Assembly (NCBI RefSeq): GCF_000315625.1
Contig: NW_005434610.1
Coordinates: forward strand, 133,069-188,440
Source of the DNA: Guillardia theta CCMP2712
Taxonomy: Eukaryota; Cryptophyceae; Pyrenomonadales; Geminigeraceae
Direction: 5' to 3'
DNA: 55,372 nucleotides
This document shows positions 12,401 through 22,813 of this stretch, in pieces (the first letter of the stretch is position 1; every line of letters starts with the position of its first letter). The notes beneath the pieces were generated by a model. It ran no database searches. It was not told the origin of the DNA and saw nothing but the letters and a program-made list of their open reading frames with translations. The position numbers and the translations under genes were made by a program.

Positions 12401-14967
12401 CGCCGGTGGCTCCGGGCTTAGGAGCTTCACAGGACATGCACTTGTCCTTGGCCTCTGCGTTGTTCATCGTCAAGCACTCTGTGCATCTCCACTGCCCAGG
12501 CTTTGGCTTGAACAATTCCGATAGAGGAACGAAGGAACTTCCGGAATCATTCTGAGGAGCAGCAGTTGACGAACTTGTCTTGGGATGACCGTTTGCACCG
12601 GTCGACACATCGACTTGATCTTGTCCAGGTTCAGAGAAGGAGTATTTGGTGCCTGATAGCATCCTTCCCATTGGCTGACTTTGCAGTTCCAAACTTTCCG
12701 GCTCAGTGAAGTTAAACTTGCTTTGGCTTGCATGGACATTTCGCTTTGGCATATCTCCATCTTTCATTGCATAACCTCGGCTCTCTGACATAGAATGTTC
12801 ATTAGCAGCGGCCTTGGCACTGGCATCAGGCGAATTTCGTGCTTCAACAGCCCAGGCCGAACTGAAAAATCGAGAAGAAGGAGCGGACCTGTGTTCGAGC
12901 CAAAGTGAGTTCCTGTGCAACAGGAAGTTGATTGCAAAACGAAACAGCAATACCTTGAGTCGGAGGCTGGAGTACTAGTATCCTTGATAATCTCCAATAT
13001 TCTTTTCACAGTTTGAGTTGGTTGATGTGACAGCCTTCGTCGTTGTGTGGGTCGCGTCCTGACTTCGTTCACATCGTCTAGTTGAAATTCGTTCAACGGA
13101 TTCAGCTCAAGCACACCAATAAATATACCTTTGCTCGGATGTCTATCGTTCGGTGCAGGGCTGGGCTCCGGTGCAAAACTCTCCCTGTTGCGCTTAGTGC
13201 CCACATCTGTCATGTAGGAACCTTGGCGATTGGCCGAGAAGGAGGGGGTTGAATATGCCGAAGGTATTCGAGGAACACTACTATGAAACGTAACATTCGA
13301 CCTATTCTTTGCAGCCATTGAAGAATCGGGCGGACGGAAGCTTGCATTAGTTCTCTCTGGCAACAAACGCGCCGAAGGAGACAACGCAGCTGTAATCGGT
13401 GCCAACGCCCTCTCCGCATACTCCTTCGCCGACATTCGGCTTGAGCGCGATACAGAATGATTGCCAATGGGGGATTCGGTGAGAAATGTTGAAGAAAGAG
13501 TCTTTTCGTCGTTGCTATTATTCGTGATGACCATCATTGAGGTGTTGTTGATGGTTGAGTTGTTGGCATTCATGGTCTTGTTTTGCATGTAAGGGCTTGA
13601 AACGTTCAGAAACGATGCCTCTCCAAGTCCACCCATAATTTGAGATGATCCAGTCAGTCGTGAGAAGTTGTTTGAATGGTATGATGTGTCTGGCTGCGAG
13701 CTCTGTAATGAACAAAATCGGTACAGAGAACCAACGAAAAGACGCTCTTACCATCATGCTATTCTTGGCAGTTTTTGTCCGCATGACTGCGATGCGAAAG
13801 GCTGAGGGTTCTCCATAACCATCCAGGTCAGTTCTTTCATTTGAATACTGGAAAGCGAAGAATAAATCATCCAAAGCAAAGCAGGAGGCAAAAATGTATC
13901 TACCACATAGTGCTTGTTCACAAGGTTCGCAAATTTTTGAGCTAATTGCCTTTTGCGAGCTCGTTGCTGGCTCCCCATGCGACTGACAGTCATGGCTACC
14001 TTCAAGGGGTCCATAGAGTGAACAGGTCTTGGCCTGACGATAGAAGGTGTCACGATGTTGAGCGCCTCCTCATTACCAAGTCCAGTCTCGTGATCGTGAG
14101 ACTCAGTCCTGCTGTCACGACTAGTGTTCACTTGAGCAAACAAGTTAACAGGACGTGAAGGTTGCCGTTCAGCATCTGCTTGAATCTCATCGTGGAGGAA
14201 CCGTGAGTCGGAAAGAGATTCTGAAGTGCTGTGCTGCACATTGTGGTTCCGTCCCAACATATCAGCAAATGCCTGCAGCGATGGGTCTCGATTTTGTCCA
14301 GCTTGGTAATGAGACATCGAGGGTCTAAATTTTGAACTCTCTGTGTGCTCTTCAGACCTGGACACAAATAATTATTGGAGCCCCACATGAGGGCAAAGAT
14401 ACTCACATAATCACTACTTCTTCGGCGAAGTCTTCATCATCATCTTGAGGCTCTGAATGAGCCTCTGACTTCCTCCATGGAGAAAGCCATGATAGTGCTC
14501 CTGATATCAGTCTACCGGGTGTGCGAAGAAGGCTTCCTCCCTGAATGGGCATTAACACAACAATGAGGGGTGAAAGGAATCTGGACAAAAAAAGGTGACG
14601 GAGAAGGAACTAGAAGGAACAAAGGGAAGTGTTGGGGGAGTCGCAAGTAGCGAGAAGCTAGACATGGCAACGAGCAGCCCTACCTTTTGAGTGCCTGATG
14701 TCGTTGGAGAAACAGCTTCACTTTCTCGAGGTCGATCGTATGGACCTGGCCGATGTTTCTTGGCTTCATGCTTGATGGCTGGCATGCTGCTCTGAATTCC
14801 AAGAACGCTAGCACCCCGCCGTATCAAGAAGCTCGAACGATTTTCACTGAAAATGCAGATTCATTCAGTTTGGCGTAAATCATTGTCAAAATACAATATC
14901 ATGATCAGATGTGCATCAGAGATGGTATAGTTGTTTCCATGACATCAGGCGTACTGCCACACACCAT
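9447..14967 (-). CDS. FG nucleoporin with amphipathic helix and RanBP2 zinc fingers (Nup153/Nup1-like)
   Basis: Seven exons (14967-14963 tentative, 14846-14684, 14540-14407, 14357-13904, 13847-13752, 13702-12954, 12861-9447) add up to exactly 1671 codons plus stop. Near residue 60 the segment GRLISGALSWLSPWR is a hydrophobic/basic amphipathic helix, like the membrane-binding helices of Nup1, Nup60 and Nup153. Two copies of a RanBP2-type zinc finger (QWRCTECLTMNNAEAKDKC...C) lie in the middle. The C-terminal half is packed with FG, FGSS, FTFG and FSFG repeats, and the protein ends in a basic tail (RKIVKARRSAKKH). These features suit a nuclear-basket FG nucleoporin that binds importins, with the zinc fingers perhaps binding Ran. 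Plant Nup136/Nup1 lacks zinc fingers, so the architecture is closer to animal Nup153. The first coding exon, only five bases (ATGGT), is the least certain part. Confidence 0.85.
10196..10384. repeat. 21-bp coding minisatellite, nine copies
   Basis: Nine tandem copies of GACCCAAAGGCTGGGGCGCTC, the last two with an AAG-to-GAG change. They lie inside the last nucleoporin exon and encode the heptad APAFGSS on the minus strand. The near identity points to recent expansion or homogenisation. Confidence 0.93.
11040..12515. repeat. Tandem ~780-bp duplication inside nucleoporin exon
   Basis: The block at about 11040-11765 reappears almost base for base at 11820-12515, differing mainly by small in-frame deletions. 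Each copy encodes one zinc finger, an FG stretch and a charged linker ending KVDVGFESTGSKEIDEEDK. The reading frame is kept through both copies, so the duplication added a second zinc finger and FG module to the protein. Confidence 0.92.
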
Positions 14968-16474
14968 GGTTGCAGTCTGCACATAAGACAACAGCAGAAA
15001 CATGGGAAATAACAACTGGTATCGAAGAAACACTGCTATCAGTAGACGAGAACATCCCTTCAGTCAACAGCATACACTAGCCCTTCTGGCCTTCTAGAAG
15101 AAATTTCTATTTCTGTCCTGCTTGTCCTCTCTCCATCATGGCTCTTCGTCAATTGTTATAGTTGACATCAAAAGCAACACACTCCCTGACGGCTCCATGC
15201 AACAACCTCCACCCCACACCCTCTATCTGAACTCTCCCCTCCCCTCCTCCCCTCCGTTCTCCTCGCGCTATACCCGCCATTGCCCTCTGTGCCTATCACC
15301 CAAATATTGGCGAATCAAAACATTACTAAACTACTAAGATATGCGCCAATATTTTAGTACCAATACGCCAACTCTTTTGTACAAGCAAGCCACAAGTTAT
15401 TCACAAAAACTAATTTAATATGTAGTATTTCTAATATATATGATTATTTCAATACATAATTATATAAATTTATAGAGAATAAGATCCAATGCATGCGTAC
15501 AGGGCTTGAAATCATTACCGATTGTGCCAAGATGAAGTACAACCGATAAATATAATTTTAGTATTATTTATATATATTGTATTGGTGTTCTGTATCAAGA
15601 AAACTTTTATAAGTAATCTTATACAGAATATTGTACCATAGGAAACACAAGTATCAAAAAGGAATGGGTGAAAGAGCACGAGGCAACATACGTTACATAT
15701 ATTCGAAAGAATAACGGAAATTGTGCCGGGTACGGCAGTGCTGAGTACGGCCCGGCCGTGCGCCGGGCGTTCAACTTGTCACACACTACTTCGGACGGCA
15801 GTGTGAGAACCAACCCTCAGGGGGCCTGTGCTCGGGCAACCTGGCGCCGCCGGAAGTTGTACAGTACTCAGTGACGGTCGGAACGGAGGCTTTCGGGCCG
15901 CCGAACAAGTTTGATGCTGTCCGATCGTACATTCACATTTACTCAAAGTTAAGTTAAAAATCAGTACGAGGACCATCAGCCTGAGGAGAGTACGGTAGTA
16001 AACTGAGTACCACTACTGTGAGTCAGTATCCACTAGAAGTGGCCGGCCCCTGATAATTTGACTAAAAGATATGTTCTGAAATAATTTCATTATAATTTGG
16101 CGGTATCTAAGTGTTATAATCACTCTATAATAAAAAGTTTTGATATTATTAAAACTCTATAGAGATTAGTACTGACAGTACACAAGAATTAAAAATCCAC
16201 ACATAAAGGAGAGAGGCACTACCCACCATCCTGATGATGGGGAAAGCAGGGGGTGTGGTGAAAGATGGGTGTAGCGGATAGGGGGTGTAGGACCAGGAAT
16301 CAAGGTCGAACATCTATTGGGGTAGTCAAGTAGGGGTACTTTATTGATTGAAAATATTGAAACATAGGGGGTAGGGTAATATTTGATGCTGGTGAGCATA
16401 CGATGTGGTGGGGTAGGAATGGGTGTGGGGACTTTTATGGGTGGGTTGGGGAGATCGAAGGTACAGGAGCCATT
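14968..16474. other. Intergenic region with AT-rich islands around a GC-rich module
   Basis: 15290-15640 and 16060-16200 are strikingly AT-rich for this window. Between them, 15720-16050 is GC-rich and contains the string ACTCAAAGTTAAGTTAAAAA at 15941-15960, repeated at 28907. Inverted copies of TATTGGCG/CGCCAATA flank 15304-15356. From 16210 the C/G-tract texture begins (GGGGTAG, GGTGTGG). No coding region seen. This could be a composite or nested noncoding mobile element. Confidence 0.5.
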
Positions 16475-17855
16475 ATGCGGAGAAGCCTTCTGGTCGGTAT
16501 GGCAGCGGCGCTCGCGTCAGCGTCAGGAACACTCGGTAAGAGGCGGGGGGAAGGGGGGAGGGGGATGTACTTGTGCAACGCAGGGAGACACTGGTGCAAA
16601 GTTGAGTAGAGGAAACGTGTACCGTGCCGTGCAAATGGTGGTCAATGTTGTCTGCAGGGATCTGATGTTTGCTCCGTGTGGTAGCAGTAATAGTATACAT
16701 GCCGCCCTCGTTTGTTGTGGTGGTTCAAAATCTCATCTTTGATGAAAATCCTATGGTGATCATGTTCGTGATGTCGAGGAATGGGCATTTTGTACACAGA
16801 TTGGCTGGGACGAGGGGGGGGGGGGGGGGATGGGTTCAATAACCACTAGCGGGGCTGTGTCAAGAATTGCGCTTGCGATGAGACGAGTCTTTTGACTTCT
16901 TCGGTGCAGCTTTCGCCCCAGCCTTGCCGTCTGCAACCGTCTCAAGAAATGCGCAGACAAGCGCTTGCAGCCTGAAGGTACTGACGTGCACAGGAACACT
17001 TGTTCGATACTGATTGTTGGTGAAGATGGGTTTGTTCGACGGGTTGTTCGGTGGAGGAAACAAGAACGAACCTCCCCCATCCCAGGCTGCTGTGCCTTCG
17101 GAGAGGCTCGCGCCGATCAAGGGGAAGACCATCGTTACTTTCATGCCTAGCAACCAGCAGGTCTACGCTCGTCCAGGTGCGAGCCTCCGTGTAGTCAGCA
17201 CTGATCATGAACTTACTTATGCTGGATATCATAGGCGAGCGCCTTGGAGATGTCGCGCAGAGAGCTGGCATCAACGTTCCGTAAGCATCACGATCTTGAC
17301 GACCTCTTATCGGTGACTCGTCGTCACAGGTATGGCTGCCGTGAGGGCGTCTGCGGCACTTGCGAGGCAAAGATGCGTCAGCCCACCGGACAGATCAACG
17401 AAGTTCGCGTCTGCAGAGATATCGTGCCCAAGACGAACTTGGACTCTCCTGATCGGTACGAAGCAGGAGTCTCCTCCTGCTTGTTTCTCGATCTAACAGC
17501 AAACGCAGGGAGAAGATGTGGGGAGATCTCCGTGGAGGAAAGAAGTCAGTCAGTGAACTCCGTGGAACTCCGGAGGAGATTACCGTCACCTTGCAGGTAA
17601 CTTGTTATGCTTCCTCCTTCTCAGAGCTCCTCTGACACCGTATCTTTCGTAGAATCCAAATCTTGCTTTGAAAAGGCAGCAGTCCTGGGAGCAGATCAAG
17701 GATCAGGCAAAGCAGAAGGTACTGCATTCGCTTGCCCTTGCAAACCTGACTATGACCTGTAGACCAAGGATTGGCTTGATCCTAACTACCAGGCTCCAAG
17801 CAAGCGCAACGGTGGGATCCCTCCCCCACCATCCGGCCCCAAGAAGTGGTTTTAG
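16475..17855 (+). CDS. Plastid-targeted [2Fe-2S] ferredoxin-like protein
   Basis: Eight exons (16475-16535, 16910-16977, 17026-17188, 17235-17280, 17330-17455, 17509-17596, 17653-17718, 17763-17855) give 236 aa. Exon 1 encodes a signal peptide, MRRSLLVGMAAALASASGTL. The splice creates LAFAPALPSATVSR, with Phe at the cleavage site, followed by a Ser/Arg transit peptide: a cryptophyte bipartite plastid leader. The core has GKTIVTFMPS, RLGDVAQRAGINV and the iron-sulfur motif YGCREGVCGTCEAKM (Cx4CxxC), with a fourth Cys in VRVCRD. The spacing to that fourth Cys is shorter than in photosynthetic PetF. A charged C-terminal extension of about 75 aa (KKSVSELRGTPEEITVTL, then a proline-rich end GIPPPPSGPKKWF) is unlike PetF, so a specialised electron carrier is more likely than the main ferredoxin. 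The 48-nt intron before exon 3 would use an AAG acceptor. Confidence 0.85.
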
Positions 17856-18703
17856 ATGAGCGATCCAACCATTTCTCGATCCCCCTCTTGCTATTCTTTG
17901 TAGAGTCGCAGGAAATGATTGTAATTTTTGGGATGAAATTTTGTTCACTCTCGGTGCTTGGCGCATGTCGGACGGTTCGGCCCGCGGGGCCCGGGTCTGC
18001 CTGGGTCTTTCTAGGCCTCCGTCTGCCGCAGTGCCTGGATCGTCTTTCTGTCACGTCTTTCAAGGCTAGTAGGCTGGCGCGGCCCCTGGCAGGTACTACG
18101 GTAGGCTCAGCCGCTGGCCGGGCCCGTCTGCCACCGTAATGGCACGGTGTTTTGCCGCCAGGCCGGACGGCCCTGGCACTGATGACCCAAGGGTCCGATC
18201 ACTGGCTGCCCGGCCGCGCCGCCGGGCCAGCCGCCGCCAGCGGCCTCGGAGCCGCCGGGCCAGACTCAGAGCCGCCGGGCCAGCGCGGCCGCCGGGCCGG
18301 GCCGCTCTGCCGGGCCTCTGCCGCAGCTCTGCCGGGCCAGTGCCTGGGCCAGTGCCGGGCCTTGCCCCGGCTCTGGTCTGCCAGAAAACGCGGTCACCAT
18401 GGCATTCATGCGTGCATGGTCGCAATCGAGGTAAGGCAACGAGTATGAGGGTGTGGGGAGGAGGAGACGGAGGAGAGTGAGGAGAGGAAGAGGAAGAGGG
18501 AAGTAGAAGCAGCTCAGAATCAGAATCGGAGTCTCATGACTTGTTTGAGATGGCGCTGCCTCATGAACGCATGCTCGAGTCTGTCGAGCGATGGGACTCG
18601 GAGCACGTGACGGGGCTGTGATGGTGTTCTTTGGGAGTTCTTGCCGTCTTCTGATGTTGTTATCATCGCAGCTGCTTCAAGATTTCAATGAGGTGACAAC
18701 AAG
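17856..18703. repeat. GC-rich dispersed module and promoter region
   Basis: 17960-18390 is extremely GC-rich, built from GCCGGGCC, CTGCCG and GGCCCGGG words. Similar modules are at 25370-25620, 28740-29470, 37270-37510 and 40990-41080. 18400-18700, immediately upstream of the topoisomerase start, is less biased and holds a GGAGGA run. No gene seen. Confidence 0.6.
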
Positions 18704-21700
18704 ATGAGAGGACTGGCTTCTTTCCGCATCGTCGCTGTGAAAGTGTTGGGTAGATCCTTCAAAACTCCTCTGTACGGCTGGTTGGAACGCAACCATGGTC
18801 AGAGGAGACACCTGGCTTCTTATACAGATCCGGCATCTGATCCGATCAAGTCAGGCATTGACAAAGATTTGAGTGGAAGTTCGGAGCAGGCCTCGAAAGC
18901 TCGCGATGATCCTGAACAATCGCAGTATCAGAAAAAAACGCAGCTTGAGCATGTTCTCCTCAGGCCTGACGTGTACGTCGGGTCCATGGAGCAAGTTACG
19001 AAGCAGATGTTGGTGTATGATGTCAAATCGAGCTCGGTGCGACTCCGATCCATCTCTTACATCCCTGGCTTGTTGAAAATCTTCGACGAGATCCTGGTCA
19101 ATGCGGCGGATAACAAGCAAAGGGACGTAGCGACCAAGCAGATCAAAGTCAAGTTTGACAAGAAGAATGCAACCGTGCAAGTCTACAACGACGGAAAAGG
19201 GATTCCTGTGTGCCGGCATGCAAAGTATGATGACGTGTATATCCCCGAGCTGGTGATGGGAAACTTGCTGGCAGGATCAAACTTTGACGATACCAAGACT
19301 CGCCTTGCAGGGGGCAGACACGGCTACGGGGCTAAGCTCACCAATATCTTCAGCTCCGTCTTCACTATCGAGACTGTCGATTCTTCTCGGGCTCTCCTGT
19401 ACAGACAGACTTGGCGAAACAACATGACAACCTGCGAACCTCCGACAATAGAAAAGTTGACAGGAAAGGCGGAGGATTATACCAAAGTGACTTTCACGAT
19501 TGATCTGAAAAGATTCGGGAAGAAGTCTTTGGACGATGACACGATAGCTTTGTGGGCAAGAAGGGTGGTGGATGTTGCTGGCTGCAACAATGGCTTGAAG
19601 TGCTGGATCAACGGCACCTTGGTCAAGGTTCGAAGTTTCCAAGACCTCATGCTCCTTTACCGCTCTGCGCTCACGCAGGAGAAAGGAGCAGAAGGCGCAA
19701 AGGCAGTAGAGGTGATTGAGGATAATTCGGGGAGGTGGAAGGTCGCAGTCGGGAGTGCGGTCAATAACTCGTCCAGCGAGCTTTCGATGAGCTTTGTGAA
19801 CAGCGTGTGGACTTCAAGAGGCGGTACCCACCTGAAGCACGTACAGGATCTCTTCATAAAATATGTCGCAACGGTCCTCAACAATAAGTACAAGGACCTT
19901 GACGTCAACGAAAGGACGATCAGGAACAACATGTGGATCGGTGTTGCCGCTCTTATTGAGAACCCCTCGTTCGACACGCAAGGCAAGGAGCTGCTCGTCA
20001 CCCCCACAGAGAAGTGCGCTTTCTGTTTTCCACACCCACGGGGTTGAGTTTGGCCCGCCAGGTTTGGATCGGAGTTCAAAGTCTCCAGGAAAAAGATGGA
20101 GGAAGTCGTTCAAAAGACGGAGATCGTTGAAAGAATCGTCAAGGCAATCGCATTCAGCTCCGCTTTTTGGTCTGACTTGGTTTGCAGGTGTTGGAAGGAA
20201 AGCTAGTGAAGGACTTGGACAAGAGCTCAAAGACGGTGAGGATGACAAATAGGATGACGACTGTGATGATCATGATAACCATCATGATTTCCCCCAATAA
20301 GCTTGTCTGGTGCTGATCAACATGTTGTGAAGATGGGAGCTTGGTCGCAAAAGCGCCTCCTTCTACCGAAGCTCGAAGATGCAAACTGGGCAGGGACAGC
20401 CAAGTCAAGGGAATGCACTCTCATTCTGACTGAGGGAGACAGCGCAAAGGTTGTGGATATGGGTAAGAGGAGGAGGAACTGAAGGGTGGAACAGGCACTT
20501 GCAGTCAGCGGGCTTTCGGTGTTGGGCAGAGACAGGTTCGAAGTCTGAGATCATGCAGGCATGAGTTGCGTGGGATTGTAATCGTCTCAAACAGATACGG
20601 TGTGTTTCCTCTCAAAGGAAAGCTGATCAACGTTCGTGAAGCAACTAACTTACAAGTGAATCGAGAGTTTGGTTGGGTTGGGAATGAGAAGACTTGCCCA
20701 GGTGAAGAACAACACTGAGCTTGCAGCTATCAAGGCTATCCTCGGACTTCAGAACTCGGCGACTTACGACTTGGACAAGAAGGAGAGCTCTGCGTTTCCG
20801 CTCAGATACGGCAAAGTCATGTTAATGACGGACCAAGACCATGACGGGTCTCACATCAAGGGGTTGTTCATCAACATGGTCCGTGAGCCGTTCCCCGACT
20901 GTGAGGGGAGGTGACTGATGTGACGAACAGATACATGCGTACTGGCCTGAGCTGCTGAGATCCAACCAGTTCTTGTTCGAGTTCGTGACTCCGATCGTCA
21001 AGGTTTACACGGGAAGCCAAGATTTGAGAAAGACCAACAAAGCTTACAAGACCTTCTTCACTCAGATTGGTGGACTTGATGCATGACTGCTACTTGGGAT
21101 GCTGAATCTAGATGCTCTCACCTATGCAGAATTCAAGCAGTGGTGGGACTCGTTGCAGGACAAAGATAGGAATAAGTTTCACATTAAGGTTGAAACTTTT
21201 GCTGTTCGTGATGTACAATCTCACATCGTTGGTCAAGTACTACAAAGGTTTGGGAACAAACACGGCGCAAGAAGGGAAGGAATATTTCAGCAACCTGGAA
21301 GTGAGATCCACAGTCTGTCTGTTGTGACCTGACCCGACCATGATAGTCACATCGATTGAGCTTTGTGTACGATGGAAAGCAAGACGACAACTCAATCACC
21401 TTGGCGTTCTCCAAGGTTTTTAAAGCTCTTTCGAACGAGTGGATGATGGTGAAACATGAAGGATGCGGACGAGAGGAAGAAATGGATTCAAGATCATGCA
21501 GACAGGTGGAGCTGAAAGCTCATGAAGGAGGGTTGTTCTGTTCGTTCCATGGTGACTCGTGTGCTTGCTAGCGTTGTTAAGGACTTCATCGACCACAGCA
21601 AAGACAAACTCTCATTCACAGATTTTGTATACAAAGAACTTGTCCAGTACAGGTAAGAAGAACTCATTTGTCATGGAGCGATTATCTTGCTATGGTTGTG

Positions 21701-22776
21701 AATGGATTTGACTTTGCGATTCTCAGCTACGCCAGCTTGCAACGGGCCATTCCTTCGCTCATCGACGGATGCAAACCCTCTCAACGCAAGATCTTGTACG
21801 CTTGCTTCAAGCGCAAGTTGAACAAGGAGATCAAGGTGCAGGAGAATTGCAGGATGACACTGATGATGATAACAACGATGATGATAATGATGATCACGAT
21901 GATGATCACGACTTTGATAATTACGATGATGATAATGATGATGATAATGATGACGACGACGACGACGACGAAGACGACGACGACGACGACGATTGAGAAG
22001 TAGATGATGATAATCTGCAGGTTGCACAGCTTGCTGGTTACATCTCTGAGCACACAGCATATCATCATGGAGAAAACTCTCTTCACAGTGCCATTGGTGA
22101 GATGTGAGGAAGCTGGAGAGAGGAGGAGGAGGAGGAGGAGGAGGAGGAGGAGGAGGAGGAGGAGGAGGAGGAGGAGGAGGAGGAGGAGGAGGAGGAGGAG
22201 GAGGAGGAGGAGGAGGAGACAGCGTGTGAGTGCAAATAACCAATGATGGCATCAGTCAAGATGGCCCAGCGATTCGTCGGCTCAAACAATCTGCCCCTCC
22301 TCTACCCATCCGGTCAGTTCGGTACAAGACTGCAGGCAATCCTTGCCATCTCCTCCTCCTCCATTTGTTGACGGGAAGACGACAGGGAGGAGAGGACGCG
22401 GCCAGTCCGAGATATATCTTCACTTCCCTCAACAGCTACACGCGCATGATCTTTCCCGAGGAGGATGACTTGCTGTTGATCCCGCAGTCTGAGGATGGAT
22501 TGGAGATTGAGCCGAGATATTACATCCCGATCATCCCGATGACGCTGGTCAACGGAGCTCAGGTAGAGGAGGGGAGGGAAGAAACATGCGAAAATGGGAG
22601 GCCGAGGAGGGACCGGGCAGGGATTCGATGTGATAAAAGGAGGCAGAGCCTGTTGAAAGAGAATGAAATGAGGAAGACGGTGTAAGAAGGGAAATGATGT
22701 CCAGGAGGGAGGATGGCGCGCCGGAGCAGGTGCAGGTGCAGGTGCAGGTGCAGGAGGAGTAGGAGCAGGTGCAGCT

Positions 22777-22813
<37 letters not shown>

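Noticed and set aside
10103-12555. Very long open frames on both strands opposite the nucleoporin (up to 626 codons)
   Set aside because: They mirror the FG and zinc-finger repeats. Their Pro/Leu/Ala-rich repeats follow from the codon bias of the minus-strand gene, which has the recognisable domains.
16860-17153. Minus-strand frame ending in a Lys-rich tail opposite the ferredoxin-like gene
   Set aside because: It looks coding at first, but it is antisense to the transit-peptide exon and exon 3 of a gene whose eight-exon model is consistent.
22130-22215. CRISPR-like array
   Set aside because: Simple GGA triplets with no spacers. All other tandem arrays here are also spacer-free microsatellites or minisatellites.
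21769-22289. Asp-rich, Arg-rich and Ser-rich frames around the GGA array
   Set aside because: Triplet and GAT/GAC repeats within topoisomerase II introns translate into homopolymers; the flanking exons belong to topoisomerase II.
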